64,000 nucleotides of DNA from Methylotetracoccus oryzae (GCF_006175985.1 NZ_SRSH01000020.1:1-64000); one strand, 5' to 3'; shown: positions 31,595 through 40,940, numbered from the stretch's first letter. Translations and numbers: made by a program. The notes: generated by a model not told the origin, from the sequence alone.

Positions 31595-34042
31595 TCAATC
31601 CGGGTCTCCATCGAGCCAGCGTCCCTCGTGGGTTCGCCAGCACAAGGTTCGAGCGAGTTCTTCGCGCAGGTGAGCGCGGAGTTGGAAAGACGCCTTCGGT
31701 GCGATGATCTGGAATCGCCGTTTTCCGTTCGGCTTCTCGTCCTTGGTCGCAAGCCCAAGGGTCTGAGCGATGGGGTAAGCGGGTGTCGTCGCGAGGCGAA
31801 TAGTCACGCTGGGCTCGATGGGCGTGAGTTCGTAACCCTGCTCCACGTACCAGGGCATGGCGGTCACGGCCTGATAGCAGGCACGTCCCACCTGTCGGGC
31901 ATCGCGGTACTGTTTCAGGTTGTAGCGCGTCAGGGACGGCTGGCCTTTGCCCTGCCCGGAGCCCGCAGCGTCGAGCTTGAGCCAAGCAGGCAGCGGGGTA
32001 TCGAATTTAGGCGGTGTGCCGGCCGTGTCGCGCCGGGCTTTCTCGTTCTTGGCGGCTTTCGCAGCCTCGACCGCCCCGCCGGTCCCGCAGAGTTCGATCA
32101 AGGTGTCCCGCTCGGCCTCCTGGCCCATGAAGAAGGCCGGAAACATCTCCGTCGACACGGTCAGCAGCGGGCGCAGGGCATTCGGGTCGTCGTCTTGGTT
32201 CAGCCATGGACCGACGACGCTGTCGATTTCGGCATAGATCGTCGAGCGCCCGTTGATCTCGCGGTCCGAGATTACGGCCCGGCTCCGGTTCGCGAATGCG
32301 AACGGGGTGACGAGACCCATCTCGACCAGTTCCCACGCCGAATCCGGCGCCTCGGATGCGTCCGTCCGCCGGTAATGCTTGACGGGGATGGCAAAGGATA
32401 CGTCCTTGTCGGCCCACCACCCAATGTCGTTGGTCTCGGACCACATTCCGCCACCCTTGCGTCCCAGCGCCGACACCAGCAGATAGACCTGTGCGCCAGA
32501 CGCTTCGAAGCGGTGTTTGCCAGCCGACGGTTTACCGCCCAGTGGCATGTTCAGGTAGTCGTCGACGAAGCCTTGCATCACCGACGGATCGGCGTCGAGC
32601 CCATACACCTGCAGCGTCAGGTCGGGAAACTCGAAGGGGCCCGAGACAGCCTGGGTTCCCGCGCCCTGCAGCGTGTTGTAAAGCAGAAAGTTCGATTCAG
32701 CTTTGCTCTGGGCGGCGGCCGCCGACGCATGGCCGCTGGCTGCGGTGAGGCTCTCCGTCGCGCAGGGAGCCGCGGCCTTATCGACTTGCCAGCCGGTGCA
32801 GTGGGCATCCGGATGCGCACACTGGGCCCGCCAAGCCAGTGTTTCGCCGGTTCCGTAGCGGAGATCGACATCGGTCCAGAACGGAAACGTCGGCTTCAGC
32901 ACGTCCACGGCGGTGCCGTCGTGGGTTTCGCTGCGGTTAACGTGCAGGCCCAGGCAGTCGACGATGGGTTGCGCGGCATAGCGGTGAATGCGGATCGCGT
33001 AGCCACCGGAAGGGTCTCCTCGGAGCAGGTTGTAGTCACCCAGCAGGCCGCAGCGATTCACGCGGTCGATGCTCATGCGGGAATTCACCAGGGCCTGGTA
33101 GCAGGCCTGAGCCGGATCGCCGGCGTCGCGGAACTGCTTCAGCGTGATCATGTCGATGCCGAGTCCGCCGGAGTCCCCGGCATGGCGCCCGCTGGGGCCC
33201 ATCATGCCGCGGACCTGCGGCAGGAAGCTGCGCAGATTGCGACCCGCCACCCGGCACATCGGTGCCAGAGCGGACAGGTCCCAGCCGTGCCGATAGCCGC
33301 GTGCCCCGGGGCGCACCAGCATGTCGAAGGCATCTTCCATCAGACCTAGCGCACTGCGCGCGCTGCCAGCCAGGACGGACAGGGGATTCCAGGGGTTGTC
33401 GGGATCAGGTGGAATTTCCGTGAAGCGCGGAACCGAATCGCGGTCGACCTGCAGCAGTTCGCGCATGGTCTCGCCGGCTCCGTCGTAGAGGTCGGCAATG
33501 ATGGGGGTGCGCAGCGAAAACAGTCGTGTCGGGGCGCGGGGATTCGAAGCCCAGAGCGGCACGTCGGCGCTGACTTCGGCGAGGACCTTGGGCCAGCCGT
33601 AGACTTCGCGCCCGGTGCTCAGGGACAGTGCGTCATCGACGAAAATGAACGGTGACACGCAGGCCCAGTCCACGAACCGCCAGGCACAGGTCGCCTCATC
33701 GCGGACCCAGCGTTCGAGTGGCACCGTGAACGTCACCTCGCGTTGTGCGACCCAGCCGAAGTTCTGCGCCCTCGCCGACGCGGCCGACATGCTGCCGTAG
33801 TTGATGACCATCATGTAGACGTAAGGCAGCGACGGCCGGAAATGCACCAGCGTGTCGGGGATGTCGAGGTTCAGGTACTGGTCGCAGAACGTGTACAGGC
33901 GGGCGATGTTGGCCCTGATCGGAAAGACCCGCGACGTCACCTCGCGGAACAGGAAAGGCGGGCATGAAGCCAGATCCGCCAGCTCGGTCGGGCCATTGAC
34001 TTCGTTGTAGCGTGGTTTGCCGTCGTGCGAGTGTGCCGTCAT
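31595..34042 (-). CDS. Tandem acetoacetate-decarboxylase-fold protein
   Basis: This 815-residue protein consists of two related halves. Half 1 carries VSPFIFVDDALSLSTGREVYGWPKVLAEV (about 129-157, shown by its key segment GREVYGWPK) and half 2 carries the matching VTPFAFANRSR, then DREINGRSTIYAEI (about 593-606). LKQFRDA..ACYQAL in half 1 pairs with LKQYRDA..ACYQAV in half 2. The GRE-x-x-G-(Y/W)-P-K segment is typical of acetoacetate decarboxylase superfamily proteins. I cannot place the Schiff-base Lys, so decarboxylase activity is not claimed. It is the largest unknown of the operon, between the prenyl synthetase (37-bp gap) and the epimerase. Cytosolic; no signal peptide. Confidence 0.65.
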   Translation of the reverse strand: MTAHSHDGKPRYNEVNGPTELADLASCPPFLFREVTSRVFPIRANIARLYTFCDQYLNLDIPDTLVHFRPSLPYVYMMVINYGSMSAASARAQNFGWVAQREVTFTVPLERWVRDEATCAWRFVDWACVSPFIFVDDALSLSTGREVYGWPKVLAEVSADVPLWASNPRAPTRLFSLRTPIIADLYDGAGETMRELLQVDRDSVPRFTEIPPDPDNPWNPLSVLAGSARSALGLMEDAFDMLVRPGARGYRHGWDLSALAPMCRVAGRNLRSFLPQVRGMMGPSGRHAGDSGGLGIDMITLKQFRDAGDPAQACYQALVNSRMSIDRVNRCGLLGDYNLLRGDPSGGYAIRIHRYAAQPIVDCLGLHVNRSETHDGTAVDVLKPTFPFWTDVDLRYGTGETLAWRAQCAHPDAHCTGWQVDKAAAPCATESLTAASGHASAAAAQSKAESNFLLYNTLQGAGTQAVSGPFEFPDLTLQVYGLDADPSVMQGFVDDYLNMPLGGKPSAGKHRFEASGAQVYLLVSALGRKGGGMWSETNDIGWWADKDVSFAIPVKHYRRTDASEAPDSAWELVEMGLVTPFAFANRSRAVISDREINGRSTIYAEIDSVVGPWLNQDDDPNALRPLLTVSTEMFPAFFMGQEAERDTLIELCGTGGAVEAAKAAKNEKARRDTAGTPPKFDTPLPAWLKLDAAGSGQGKGQPSLTRYNLKQYRDARQVGRACYQAVTAMPWYVEQGYELTPIEPSVTIRLATTPAYPIAQTLGLATKDEKPNGKRRFQIIAPKASFQLRAHLREELARTLCWRTHEGRWLDGDPD

Positions 34043-34079
34043 GTCGATTCCCCCATTGATCGATCGGGCTTTCCCTGCG

Positions 34080-35141
34080 TCAGGGTGTCGAGCCCGAGGT
34101 GCGTTCGAAGACCCAGGTGACCAGGCCGCGGATGAACTGTTTGTCGCGCGAGTCGGGCAGATTCCGGTAGATTTCCGAGTATTCGTGCAAGGCGGCGCCG
34201 GCCAGGCCGTGCGCGATGCCGCGCGCGTACTCCACCGAGCCGTAATAGTCCATCCGCTCCCGAATCCAGCCGATCTGTTCCGCCGTGCGCTGCTCCCGCG
34301 GCAGCGCCAGTATGGCCTCCAGGCGGCACCGTTCGACGGCGGTGGCCTTGCGGAGCAGGTCGTTCAGCATCAGGGTCCGCTTGCCTTCCCAGATGTCGCC
34401 GTCCGGCTCCTTGCCGTAGCGCGTGTCCGCGCCGAGGTTCAGCAAGTCGTCCTGGATCTGGAAGGCGGCCCCCAGAAAGAAGCCGAAGCGTATGAAGGGT
34501 TCGAGCTTCATCCGGCCGCGGGTGCCGATCAGTGCGCCGACCCGGCTCGGATGGATGATTGCGAGCCAGCACGTCTTTTTCAGGACCATCGTCAGATAGT
34601 CCTCGTCGGTCAGGTCAGTGGCATTGTCGCGCCGCCAGCCGAGTTCGAGTGCCTGACCCTCGGCGCTCTCCCAGGCCATGCGCTCCGTTTCGCGGAAGAT
34701 TGCCATGGCCAGGCCCGGACCGATCCGGTGAATGTTGTCCAGCAGCGGTCGCAGGCTCAGCAGACACAGCGAATCGCCCGCGTTCAAGGCGAGCGGAATG
34801 CCATGCAGCGCATGCAGCGTCGGGCGTCCGCGCCGCTCCTCGCTGGCGTCCTCGATATCGTCGTGGATCAGCAGTGCGTTGTGCAGCAATTCGATCGAAG
34901 CCGCCGAACACAGCGCGTCCTCGACGCGCGCGCCGAAGGCCCGGGCCGTGGCCACGCACAGGCTGGAGCGCATCATCTTGCCGCTGCGCAGCGGATAGTC
35001 GGCGATCAGGTCGTAGAGGTAGGCTTGCGGTTCGCCGGCGGGCAGGTAGTTCAGCAGCGCCTGCTGCGTCAGCGTGCCGTATTCCGCGAGTACGTCGGGG
35101 ATCAGGCGCGGTGTCCTGACCGAGGCCGGTTGCGGCGTCAC
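34080..35141 (-). CDS. Second polyprenyl (geranylgeranyl-type) diphosphate synthase
   Basis: This 353-residue trans-prenyltransferase keeps the first Asp-rich motif DDIED (94-98) with EERRGRPTLH after it. The second motif is DDLLN (231-235), in which the last Asp is Asn, a variant seen in some geranylgeranyl-type synthases. It differs clearly from IspB at 7099-8112 and is therefore probably dedicated to the local pathway, making a C15-C20 or longer precursor. The start is GTG 35141, overlapping the upstream stop by 3-4 bp (GTGA), a coupling signature. The product chain length cannot be read with confidence. Confidence 0.9.
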   Translation of the reverse strand: MTPQPASVRTPRLIPDVLAEYGTLTQQALLNYLPAGEPQAYLYDLIADYPLRSGKMMRSSLCVATARAFGARVEDALCSAASIELLHNALLIHDDIEDASEERRGRPTLHALHGIPLALNAGDSLCLLSLRPLLDNIHRIGPGLAMAIFRETERMAWESAEGQALELGWRRDNATDLTDEDYLTMVLKKTCWLAIIHPSRVGALIGTRGRMKLEPFIRFGFFLGAAFQIQDDLLNLGADTRYGKEPDGDIWEGKRTLMLNDLLRKATAVERCRLEAILALPREQRTAEQIGWIRERMDYYGSVEYARGIAHGLAGAALHEYSEIYRNLPDSRDKQFIRGLVTWVFERTSGSTP

Positions 35142-35968
35142 GGCACCGATGGCTCCGCCGCGACACGCACCGTCAGGGTACCGGCCGGATCATTGGTCTC
35201 GGCGTCGACGACCACGCCGCTGTAGAGGCCGGGGACTTGGCGATCCGGAATGCGGACATCGAGCACGAGCGTGCCGTGAGCCGGCTCGAAGCGCAGCGTG
35301 ATCGCCGTCAGCGGCGGCGCGTCGGGTCCGGGCGCGTGCAGCGCGTGCACCCGCAGCGCCGTCGTGCGTAGCTCGGGATCCAGCCTCAAATCGATACGTG
35401 CGTGTTGCCGGGACAACACTTCGACGACGACCCGAGTGGCCGGGCCGACCGGGTTCGCGCGGGCGTCGCCCAGCGGATCGGCGTCGGCGCGGGCCGCCGG
35501 CTGAACCGCCCTGGCCAGGCCGCGCAGCAGGGCCGGACTTCTGGTCAGTGTTCCCAAGGCATCGAAACACAAGCTCCCGAGATCCTGGTACACGCGCTGG
35601 GCCTGTTCGATGAAGGCGTCGAGCTCGCCGTCGCCGTCCCCCGGTTCCGTGCGGGTCTGACGCAGTTGCCGCGCAGCTCGCTGACCCTTCAGAATGTGCT
35701 CCTCGATCACCTTGTAGCCGAGATGAACGCCGTGCGTGATTACGTCGTCCAGTGTCTCCGCCAACGACTCGCTATGCTCGGCGGTGGCATCCGGATCGGG
35801 CGCTCCCTCGTCCCAGGAATGGGAGTCGCGAAAATAGGTCGTGGCATTGCGGATGGGGCCACTACGCTTCGGGTCTTCGCGTTTCAGGCGCTCCCGCTTG
35901 ACGCTGCGGGGGGTATCGGCGGAGTCCGCAGGCTCCTGCGGAGCCGGTTCAGGGGTGATCGTAGCCAA
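35138..35968 (-). CDS. Unrecognised protein in the isoprenoid-type operon
   Basis: This protein of about 276 residues does not resemble any family known to me. Residues 1-50 are Pro/Ala/charged and probably disordered; about 75-125 are helical and charged (THGVHLGYKVIEEHILKGQR). The C-terminal about 90 residues look like a beta sandwich (RTTALRVHALH, LRFEPAHGTLVLDVRIPD, VPGLYSGVVVDAETNDPAG). I chose TTG 35968 because GGAGG lies 6 bp upstream; longer in-frame starts lie deep in the FAD gene. It overlaps the FAD gene by 20 bp and the prenyl synthetase by 4 bp, so all three are translationally linked. A scaffold or carrier role is possible but speculative. Confidence 0.65.
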   Translation of the reverse strand: MATITPEPAPQEPADSADTPRSVKRERLKREDPKRSGPIRNATTYFRDSHSWDEGAPDPDATAEHSESLAETLDDVITHGVHLGYKVIEEHILKGQRAARQLRQTRTEPGDGDGELDAFIEQAQRVYQDLGSLCFDALGTLTRSPALLRGLARAVQPAARADADPLGDARANPVGPATRVVVEVLSRQHARIDLRLDPELRTTALRVHALHAPGPDAPPLTAITLRFEPAHGTLVLDVRIPDRQVPGLYSGVVVDAETNDPAGTLTVRVAAEPSVP

Positions 35969-38330
35969 TGATGTCCTCCAGGGCGGGGGTCTGTGCGATG
36001 GCATGCGCGGCGAGTCGGCCCGACATGACGGCAGCCTCGACGCAGCCTTCGTTGAAGCCGCAGTCGGTCCAGTCGCCGGCAATCGTCAGATTGTCGTACG
36101 TGTTGTCGAGCGGTGAGATCCGGTACTGCAGCGTGCCGGGCAGGGCCAGCACGTAGCGGTCGGTCGGGTTCACGTTCGCGCGCCAGTATTGCGAATCGAA
36201 GCGGCTTGCGTCGGCAGGACTGGCGTTGTCGTGGGTCCGGTCCGCATCCGCGAGCAGTTCCCAACGGAACTCGCCGGGTTGGCGAACGGCCCCAGGCCAC
36301 AGGTGGTGGATCTCGTGGTTCAGAAAACGCACTGCGTTCGCCTTGACCTCGGCGGCTCGCCGCCGCGGATAGTCGGTATCGGCGTCGTCGGGGGGGTGCT
36401 CCGGATCCCGCAGCACGTTGCAGAAATACGCCAGGGCCTCGGGGGGCGGTTCGGGCCAGCTTTCCTCGGCGATCGCGTGTGTCATGTCGGCCCAGGTGTC
36501 GAAGGGCTTCACAAAGCTCGAAAGCGTGATGGGGGGCTCTTCCCAGCCGAGCGCCGCCATCTCTTCGGTCAGCCAGATCTGACAGGCCTGACTCGCGACC
36601 GTCTTCACCTGTGTGGTCATGTTCCGCCAGCGCTCGTCGCGTGCGACGATCTCGCGGCAGACGTGCGGAATCGCCCCGACGCTGACGCCGAGCACGACGA
36701 AGTCGAAGTCACGGGTGACTTCCAGGGTTCGCTTTGCAACGTGGCGCCGGTCCCAGTGCGATTCGAAATCCCACCCCTCACGGCGCAGTCCATCCCCGTC
36801 CTCGAGTTGATCGAAATCGGCCTGCGCCGGCCAGCAGGGGACATTCTTGACGGTAACCAGCGGCTGATACTCTCTGCCGCCGCGGATTCGGGCCTGCACA
36901 TCGAATTCCAGGGCCTCGACATAGGGTCGTTCGCCCGGCAGCAGCCGCGAAACGTCGCACAGCCGCACGTTTTCCAGTCGGTGGAAGAATTCAAAGCGGA
37001 CGCCGCGGCGTTTCAGCACCTCGTAAAACGGTGCGAAGACGACATCGCCCATGCCCGCCCGCATTTTCCAGAAGATCGATCCGCGATAGGTGAAGAACAT
37101 CCGCAGCGAGCCGCGCAGCGCCTGGCCGGCGGCCAGTCCCGGTCGTTCCGGATCGCCGTCCTCGTACGCCAGCGCGAGATCGTACAATCCCCGGACGAAC
37201 GAGGAATTCAGCGACCGTTCGGAAGCGCCGTTGAGTCGCAGCCATTCACGGCACTCGTAGTCGTTGATCGCATCGAGGCCGCGCGGATCCCACAACAGAC
37301 CGAAGCGGATCACGCCGACGACGATTGCGACGACGAGGTCGATGATCTCCAGCTTGCAGCGCGTCTCGTCATCGGTGGCGACCCAGCCTTCGAGTTGCAA
37401 CCTCAGGTTGCCGGCGAGGGTTTCGATGAATTGCAGCAACAGGGGACGGGGACAGCTGCCGATGGATCGCAGGATGGCTTCGAGTACCGCGAGTGCTTCG
37501 ATGACACCCACTGCGGTCGTCATCAGTCCACCGCGCAACAGGCGCAGCACGCTTTCGGCAATCCGGTCCGCCGAGGGAACGGCGCCAATCTTGTCGCTCT
37601 TGGCCCGCGCGAGATCGGCTTCGGCCTCCTGCAGGGGAACGCCCTGTTCCGGGTCGAACTTCCGGCGCGTATGCAGGCTGAGCACCAACGAGCGCAGCAG
37701 GGCGGCCGTCCGGGCCAGGTAACTGCCGAGCGCAAAGGGGTTGTGCGCGGTCAGCGGATCGCCGGGCAAGCCCTTGCCCGGGGGAAAGAACGAGGACCAC
37801 AAAACCCATCCTCCCTGGCGGGCCGCTCCAGCCATGCCGACATGGGCGTCGGGAAAGAAGGCATCCCGCCAGTCGGCCAGCGGGCAGGCGGCCGGGTCGC
37901 GGTCGAGTTCGCGATAGCACTGGCGCAGCAGCCGGAACGCGTTCTCGTAGAAACCCAGCCAGACGTGCAAGCCGTGCTCTTCGATCCGGTCAGCCTTGCC
38001 GCGGCCCGATGCGCCCTTGCCTCCGAGTCGCCACCCCAATTGGTAAACGGTCACCCGATAGCGTCCTTCCAGTTCGGGCCGCGTCAGTTCAAAGGCGGTT
38101 GCCATCGCAGCGCAACCGCCGCCGACGATGGCGACCTCGATCGGCTTCGTATCCTTCAGAGGCAAGGGAGCCTCCGCCCGGAGCGCAGCGGTATCGGTTC
38201 GGGCGCGAACCCCGCCCCACGGCGTGGGACGACTGGCCCAGATCGGACCCTGTCGGCAAAGGGGCGGGATGGAGTGCTTTCCCTGGTGCGTAGCGCCAAA
38301 TCGGATGTCCTGATCAACAGAAAAACCCAT
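35949..38330 (-). CDS. FAD-dependent oxidoreductase, phytoene-desaturase/amine-oxidase-like
   Basis: This 793-residue flavoprotein has the dinucleotide-binding motif VAIVGGGCAAMATAFELT (66-83), the following WRLGGKGASGRG (about 100-111, the GG motif) and the C-terminal FAD contact GDWTDCGFNEGCVEAAVMSG. This pattern is shared by carotenoid desaturases, hydroxysqualene dehydroxylases and related enzymes that act on isoprenoids. It is longer than the usual 450-500 residues because of a large insert (about 150-400) and an N-terminal extension. First gene of the operon; the FadL gene lies divergently 315 bp away. The reaction is unknown, but the family and neighbours suggest a hydrophobic isoprenoid substrate. 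Confidence 0.88.
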   Translation of the reverse strand: MGFSVDQDIRFGATHQGKHSIPPLCRQGPIWASRPTPWGGVRARTDTAALRAEAPLPLKDTKPIEVAIVGGGCAAMATAFELTRPELEGRYRVTVYQLGWRLGGKGASGRGKADRIEEHGLHVWLGFYENAFRLLRQCYRELDRDPAACPLADWRDAFFPDAHVGMAGAARQGGWVLWSSFFPPGKGLPGDPLTAHNPFALGSYLARTAALLRSLVLSLHTRRKFDPEQGVPLQEAEADLARAKSDKIGAVPSADRIAESVLRLLRGGLMTTAVGVIEALAVLEAILRSIGSCPRPLLLQFIETLAGNLRLQLEGWVATDDETRCKLEIIDLVVAIVVGVIRFGLLWDPRGLDAINDYECREWLRLNGASERSLNSSFVRGLYDLALAYEDGDPERPGLAAGQALRGSLRMFFTYRGSIFWKMRAGMGDVVFAPFYEVLKRRGVRFEFFHRLENVRLCDVSRLLPGERPYVEALEFDVQARIRGGREYQPLVTVKNVPCWPAQADFDQLEDGDGLRREGWDFESHWDRRHVAKRTLEVTRDFDFVVLGVSVGAIPHVCREIVARDERWRNMTTQVKTVASQACQIWLTEEMAALGWEEPPITLSSFVKPFDTWADMTHAIAEESWPEPPPEALAYFCNVLRDPEHPPDDADTDYPRRRAAEVKANAVRFLNHEIHHLWPGAVRQPGEFRWELLADADRTHDNASPADASRFDSQYWRANVNPTDRYVLALPGTLQYRISPLDNTYDNLTIAGDWTDCGFNEGCVEAAVMSGRLAAHAIAQTPALEDIIGYDHP

Positions 38331-38645
38331 GTCCTACCCCGATTCTGTCAAGTCATGGCCGGCGAGGCAACCTCGATGCACGCAATACGCCTGTTCCGGG
38401 CCGCGGGTAGTCCGCGGCGGCGGTCGAGCGCGTTGCCCGTTGCCGGCGCTGGCCTGTCTTGACAGTGGAGGTTGTGGGCGGTTAGCTTCCTGCGCCCCTT
38501 CGATCGGTTTAGGCCACATGGTTTAGTCCGCGGGGCACTTTCCCCTCCTCGAGACTCGTCAACTCAGCATAAAGGCGTTCCGAACGATGCGATCCATCAA
38601 CGAGCTTCTCGTACGCGATTCGGTAGGTGCTTCGGAGGGTTCGCG
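38331..38645. other. Divergent intergenic region between the FAD and FadL genes
   Basis: The 315-bp region must contain promoters for both the five-gene operon and the FadL-type gene. No strong palindrome or consensus boxes stand out. The only clear signal is GGAGGG (38634-38639), the Shine-Dalgarno of the FadL gene. No gene is seen. Confidence 0.6.
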
Positions 38646-40025
38646 TTGACCGTTGTCCTCGTTCGGCAGCGCTTCGCGCGCACCCTGGCTCGTCGGCTGC
38701 CAGCCGCGATTGGCGCCGTGGTCTTCTCGGCGGGGCCGGGGGCGGCGCTGGCCGATGCCTATCGGGTTCCCTATCAGGGCGCCGCAGCAGCCGGGCAGGG
38801 CGAGGCGTTTTCGGCACAGGCCGACGACCCGTCGGCAATCTACTACAATCCCGCGGGCCTCACGCAGCTGAAGGGGTGGCAGGTGTACACCGGCACGAAT
38901 CTGGTCGGCGGCACGGTCGCATTCGAAAACGCCAGAGGTCAACAGATCGAGGGCGATCTGGGCGGTAGCGTCGCCGTGCCGCCCCCGAGCAATCTCTATC
39001 TGACGGCGAATCTCAAGGACCTCGGCATCGATGCCTTCGGCCCGTTGTCCGTGGGCGTGGGGCTCACCGGCACTTACGGCCTCATCGTCCGCTATCCGAA
39101 AAACGGTCCGTTCTCGTCGGTCGTGACGAGCGCAAAGCTTCCGTTGCTGACGATCAAGCCAACAATCGCGTACCGCGTGCATGACTGGGTGTCGTTCGGG
39201 CTCGGGCTCGACATCTATACCTTTGCGTCGTTTCTTGGCGAAGGGCATTACGAAAGTAAGCGGGCACTGCCGGGCATCGGGGGGGATGAGGTGAACGGCA
39301 ACGGTACCGGCGTCGGCTACAACGCCAGTCTGATGGTTACCCCGTTGCGCACCGCCGCGGGCAAGCCTCAGTTCAACATCGGATTCGTCTATCGGGGGCA
39401 GACGACACTGCCGCTCAGCGGTCAGTATCGGCTGAATGGTGTGCAAGTTGCGAATGCGAAAACGGAACTGCCCCTCCCCCAGGTCGTCACAGGGGCCGTG
39501 GCCTATTGGCCGGTGCGTGATGCGGAGCACGAGTGGAAGCTCGAATACGACATGGACTTCGTTGGCTGGGATTCCTCCCGCAGCTTCGACGTCCATCTGT
39601 CCAACGGCGGTACGGCGAGCACCCCGCAGCACTGGCGCTCGATTTTCACAGCCAGTGCCGGGACCGAATTCCGGTGGCTGGCTCCGGATTTCCTGCCGGG
39701 CTGGGAAGTTGCGTTGAGGACCGGTTACCAGCGCTCGAACACGCCGGTGCCGGAGTACACGTTCACTCCGACGGTGGCCGACGCGGACTGGAACATTTTC
39801 GCCGTGGGGGTGGGGCTGCTGTGCAACGGCAATGGCTCGCTGTTTGGCCTCGCTGGCTGCGGGCGCGGAGAGGGTGGCGGGCCAGGGGCTGTCGGGATCG
39901 ATCTGGCTTTCCAGGCGGCCTTCTTCGAACCGCGCACGATTGCTGTGAACCGCCAGCCCAGCGTGATCGGCCGTTACGACACCACGCTGTATATCGGGTC
40001 GGTCAATTTTCGGGTCGCGTTCTGA
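38646..40025 (+). CDS. OmpP1/FadL-family outer-membrane transporter
   Basis: This 459-residue outer-membrane beta-barrel begins with a signal peptide (about 1-36, ending GPGAALA before DAYRVP). The mature N-terminus is rich in the GAA-AGQGEAFSAQADDPSAIYYNPAGLTQLKG pattern that defines FadL proteins (key segment DDPSAIYYNPAGL), and the C-terminus ends in Phe (NFRVAF), as barrel proteins do. FadL channels import long-chain fatty acids or other hydrophobic compounds. I chose TTG 38646 with GGAGGG 6 bp upstream; earlier in-frame starts would precede the signal peptide with unrelated residues. It is divergent from the isoprenoid-type operon and may handle its substrate or product. Confidence 0.93.
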   Translation: MTVVLVRQRFARTLARRLPAAIGAVVFSAGPGAALADAYRVPYQGAAAAGQGEAFSAQADDPSAIYYNPAGLTQLKGWQVYTGTNLVGGTVAFENARGQQIEGDLGGSVAVPPPSNLYLTANLKDLGIDAFGPLSVGVGLTGTYGLIVRYPKNGPFSSVVTSAKLPLLTIKPTIAYRVHDWVSFGLGLDIYTFASFLGEGHYESKRALPGIGGDEVNGNGTGVGYNASLMVTPLRTAAGKPQFNIGFVYRGQTTLPLSGQYRLNGVQVANAKTELPLPQVVTGAVAYWPVRDAEHEWKLEYDMDFVGWDSSRSFDVHLSNGGTASTPQHWRSIFTASAGTEFRWLAPDFLPGWEVALRTGYQRSNTPVPEYTFTPTVADADWNIFAVGVGLLCNGNGSLFGLAGCGRGEGGGPGAVGIDLAFQAAFFEPRTIAVNRQPSVIGRYDTTLYIGSVNFRVAF

Positions 40026-40246
40026 GACCTTCCATCAGGTCTGACGGGAATGAGCGGTAACCTTGTCGGTTATTGGTCTTTCGGGGCCAGATCCGGCTGA
40101 TTAGGGCGGGGCTGCTCCTGGCGCGACGCAGTACCGGCTCGCCAGCGCGCGGAAGTGTTCGCTCAGGTGGCGCTCCGCCGCAAACGCGGAACGCCGTTAC
40201 CGTCCCCGGATCGAGCCCCGGAGGCCCGGGGCCAGCCCGAGCGAGG

Positions 40247-40729
40247 TCAGGATGCGGTGCTGGCGCAGGCCTGATAGTCGCAGATCAGTTGATGCAGCTT
40301 GTTGCTGTCACCGGCACACTCTTCCAGCCGGCTTGCGATCAACTGTTCGTAATGCCGACGGAGGGCCGAGTCGCTGGGACGGGGGAAGGTCAGCGCCTCG
40401 ACCATCGAGGCGACATGCGTCAGGTAGTGACGACGCAAGGTTGCGTCCTGAGGAATCTGGGTGACCGGTGTTGCAGCTGCTGCGCAACAGGCACTGGCCG
40501 GGGCCGCCGCAGCGCTGTGCGATGCCGGTGCAGGCTGTGCTGCCGGCTTCGCCGGGGCGGCGTCACGCGGTGCCGCCGGCGTGCTGGCCGCCACGCGTTT
40601 GCTCGGTTCCGGTTCTGCGCGCTTGGGTGCGGCCGCAGGGTTGGTTTCCCCTGCCTTTTTTTTCCGATATGAACTGATCGCCATCAGCAGGAACAGGATG
40701 ATCACGATGATGGGCAAAATGGAAGTCAT
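40247..40729 (-). CDS. Single-pass membrane protein with Ala/Pro-rich stalk
   Basis: This 160-residue protein starts with a transmembrane helix (ILPIIVIILFLLMAIS, about 4-19) followed by a basic stretch (SYRKKK). A low-complexity Ala/Pro region (about 25-90) and a C-terminal helical domain (about 95-160, with paired LRRHY repeats: TLRRHYLTHVASMV and ALRRHYEQLIASRL) follow. The repeated L-R-R-H-Y segment is notable. No known family is recognised. ATG 40729 is preceded by AGGAGG, but 11 bp away. The gene lies 140 bp past the rpoH start-distal end, on the same strand. Confidence 0.7.
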   Translation of the reverse strand: MTSILPIIVIILFLLMAISSYRKKKAGETNPAAAPKRAEPEPSKRVAASTPAAPRDAAPAKPAAQPAPASHSAAAAPASACCAAAATPVTQIPQDATLRRHYLTHVASMVEALTFPRPSDSALRRHYEQLIASRLEECAGDSNKLHQLICDYQACASTAS

Positions 40730-40940
40730 AACTCGACACGCCTCCTGATTATCTTTTTCGAATCCGACAACACGCACGCCCCACCGGAGCAGGCCCGGTG
40801 CGCAGTGCGACGGGCAGAATGCTCGCGAGGCATGGCCTTGTCAATCGGGAGGTCGGCCCGCACCGTTGCGGGGAAGGGCCGGATCGAACGTGATGCCCTG
40901 GCGCCGGCGGTGTTTCCGGCGCCTGCTGCGGGTGTGGGTT

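Noticed and set aside
31280-33349. A 689-codon plus-strand frame over the acetoacetate-decarboxylase-fold gene
   Set aside because: Antisense shadow of a gene with internal repeats and Arg/Gly-rich composition; no domain seen.
36189-38462. A 757-codon plus-strand frame over the FAD oxidoreductase gene
   Set aside because: High GC leaves the antisense frame open. The minus strand has clear FAD-binding motifs and operon spacing; the antisense translation has no domain.
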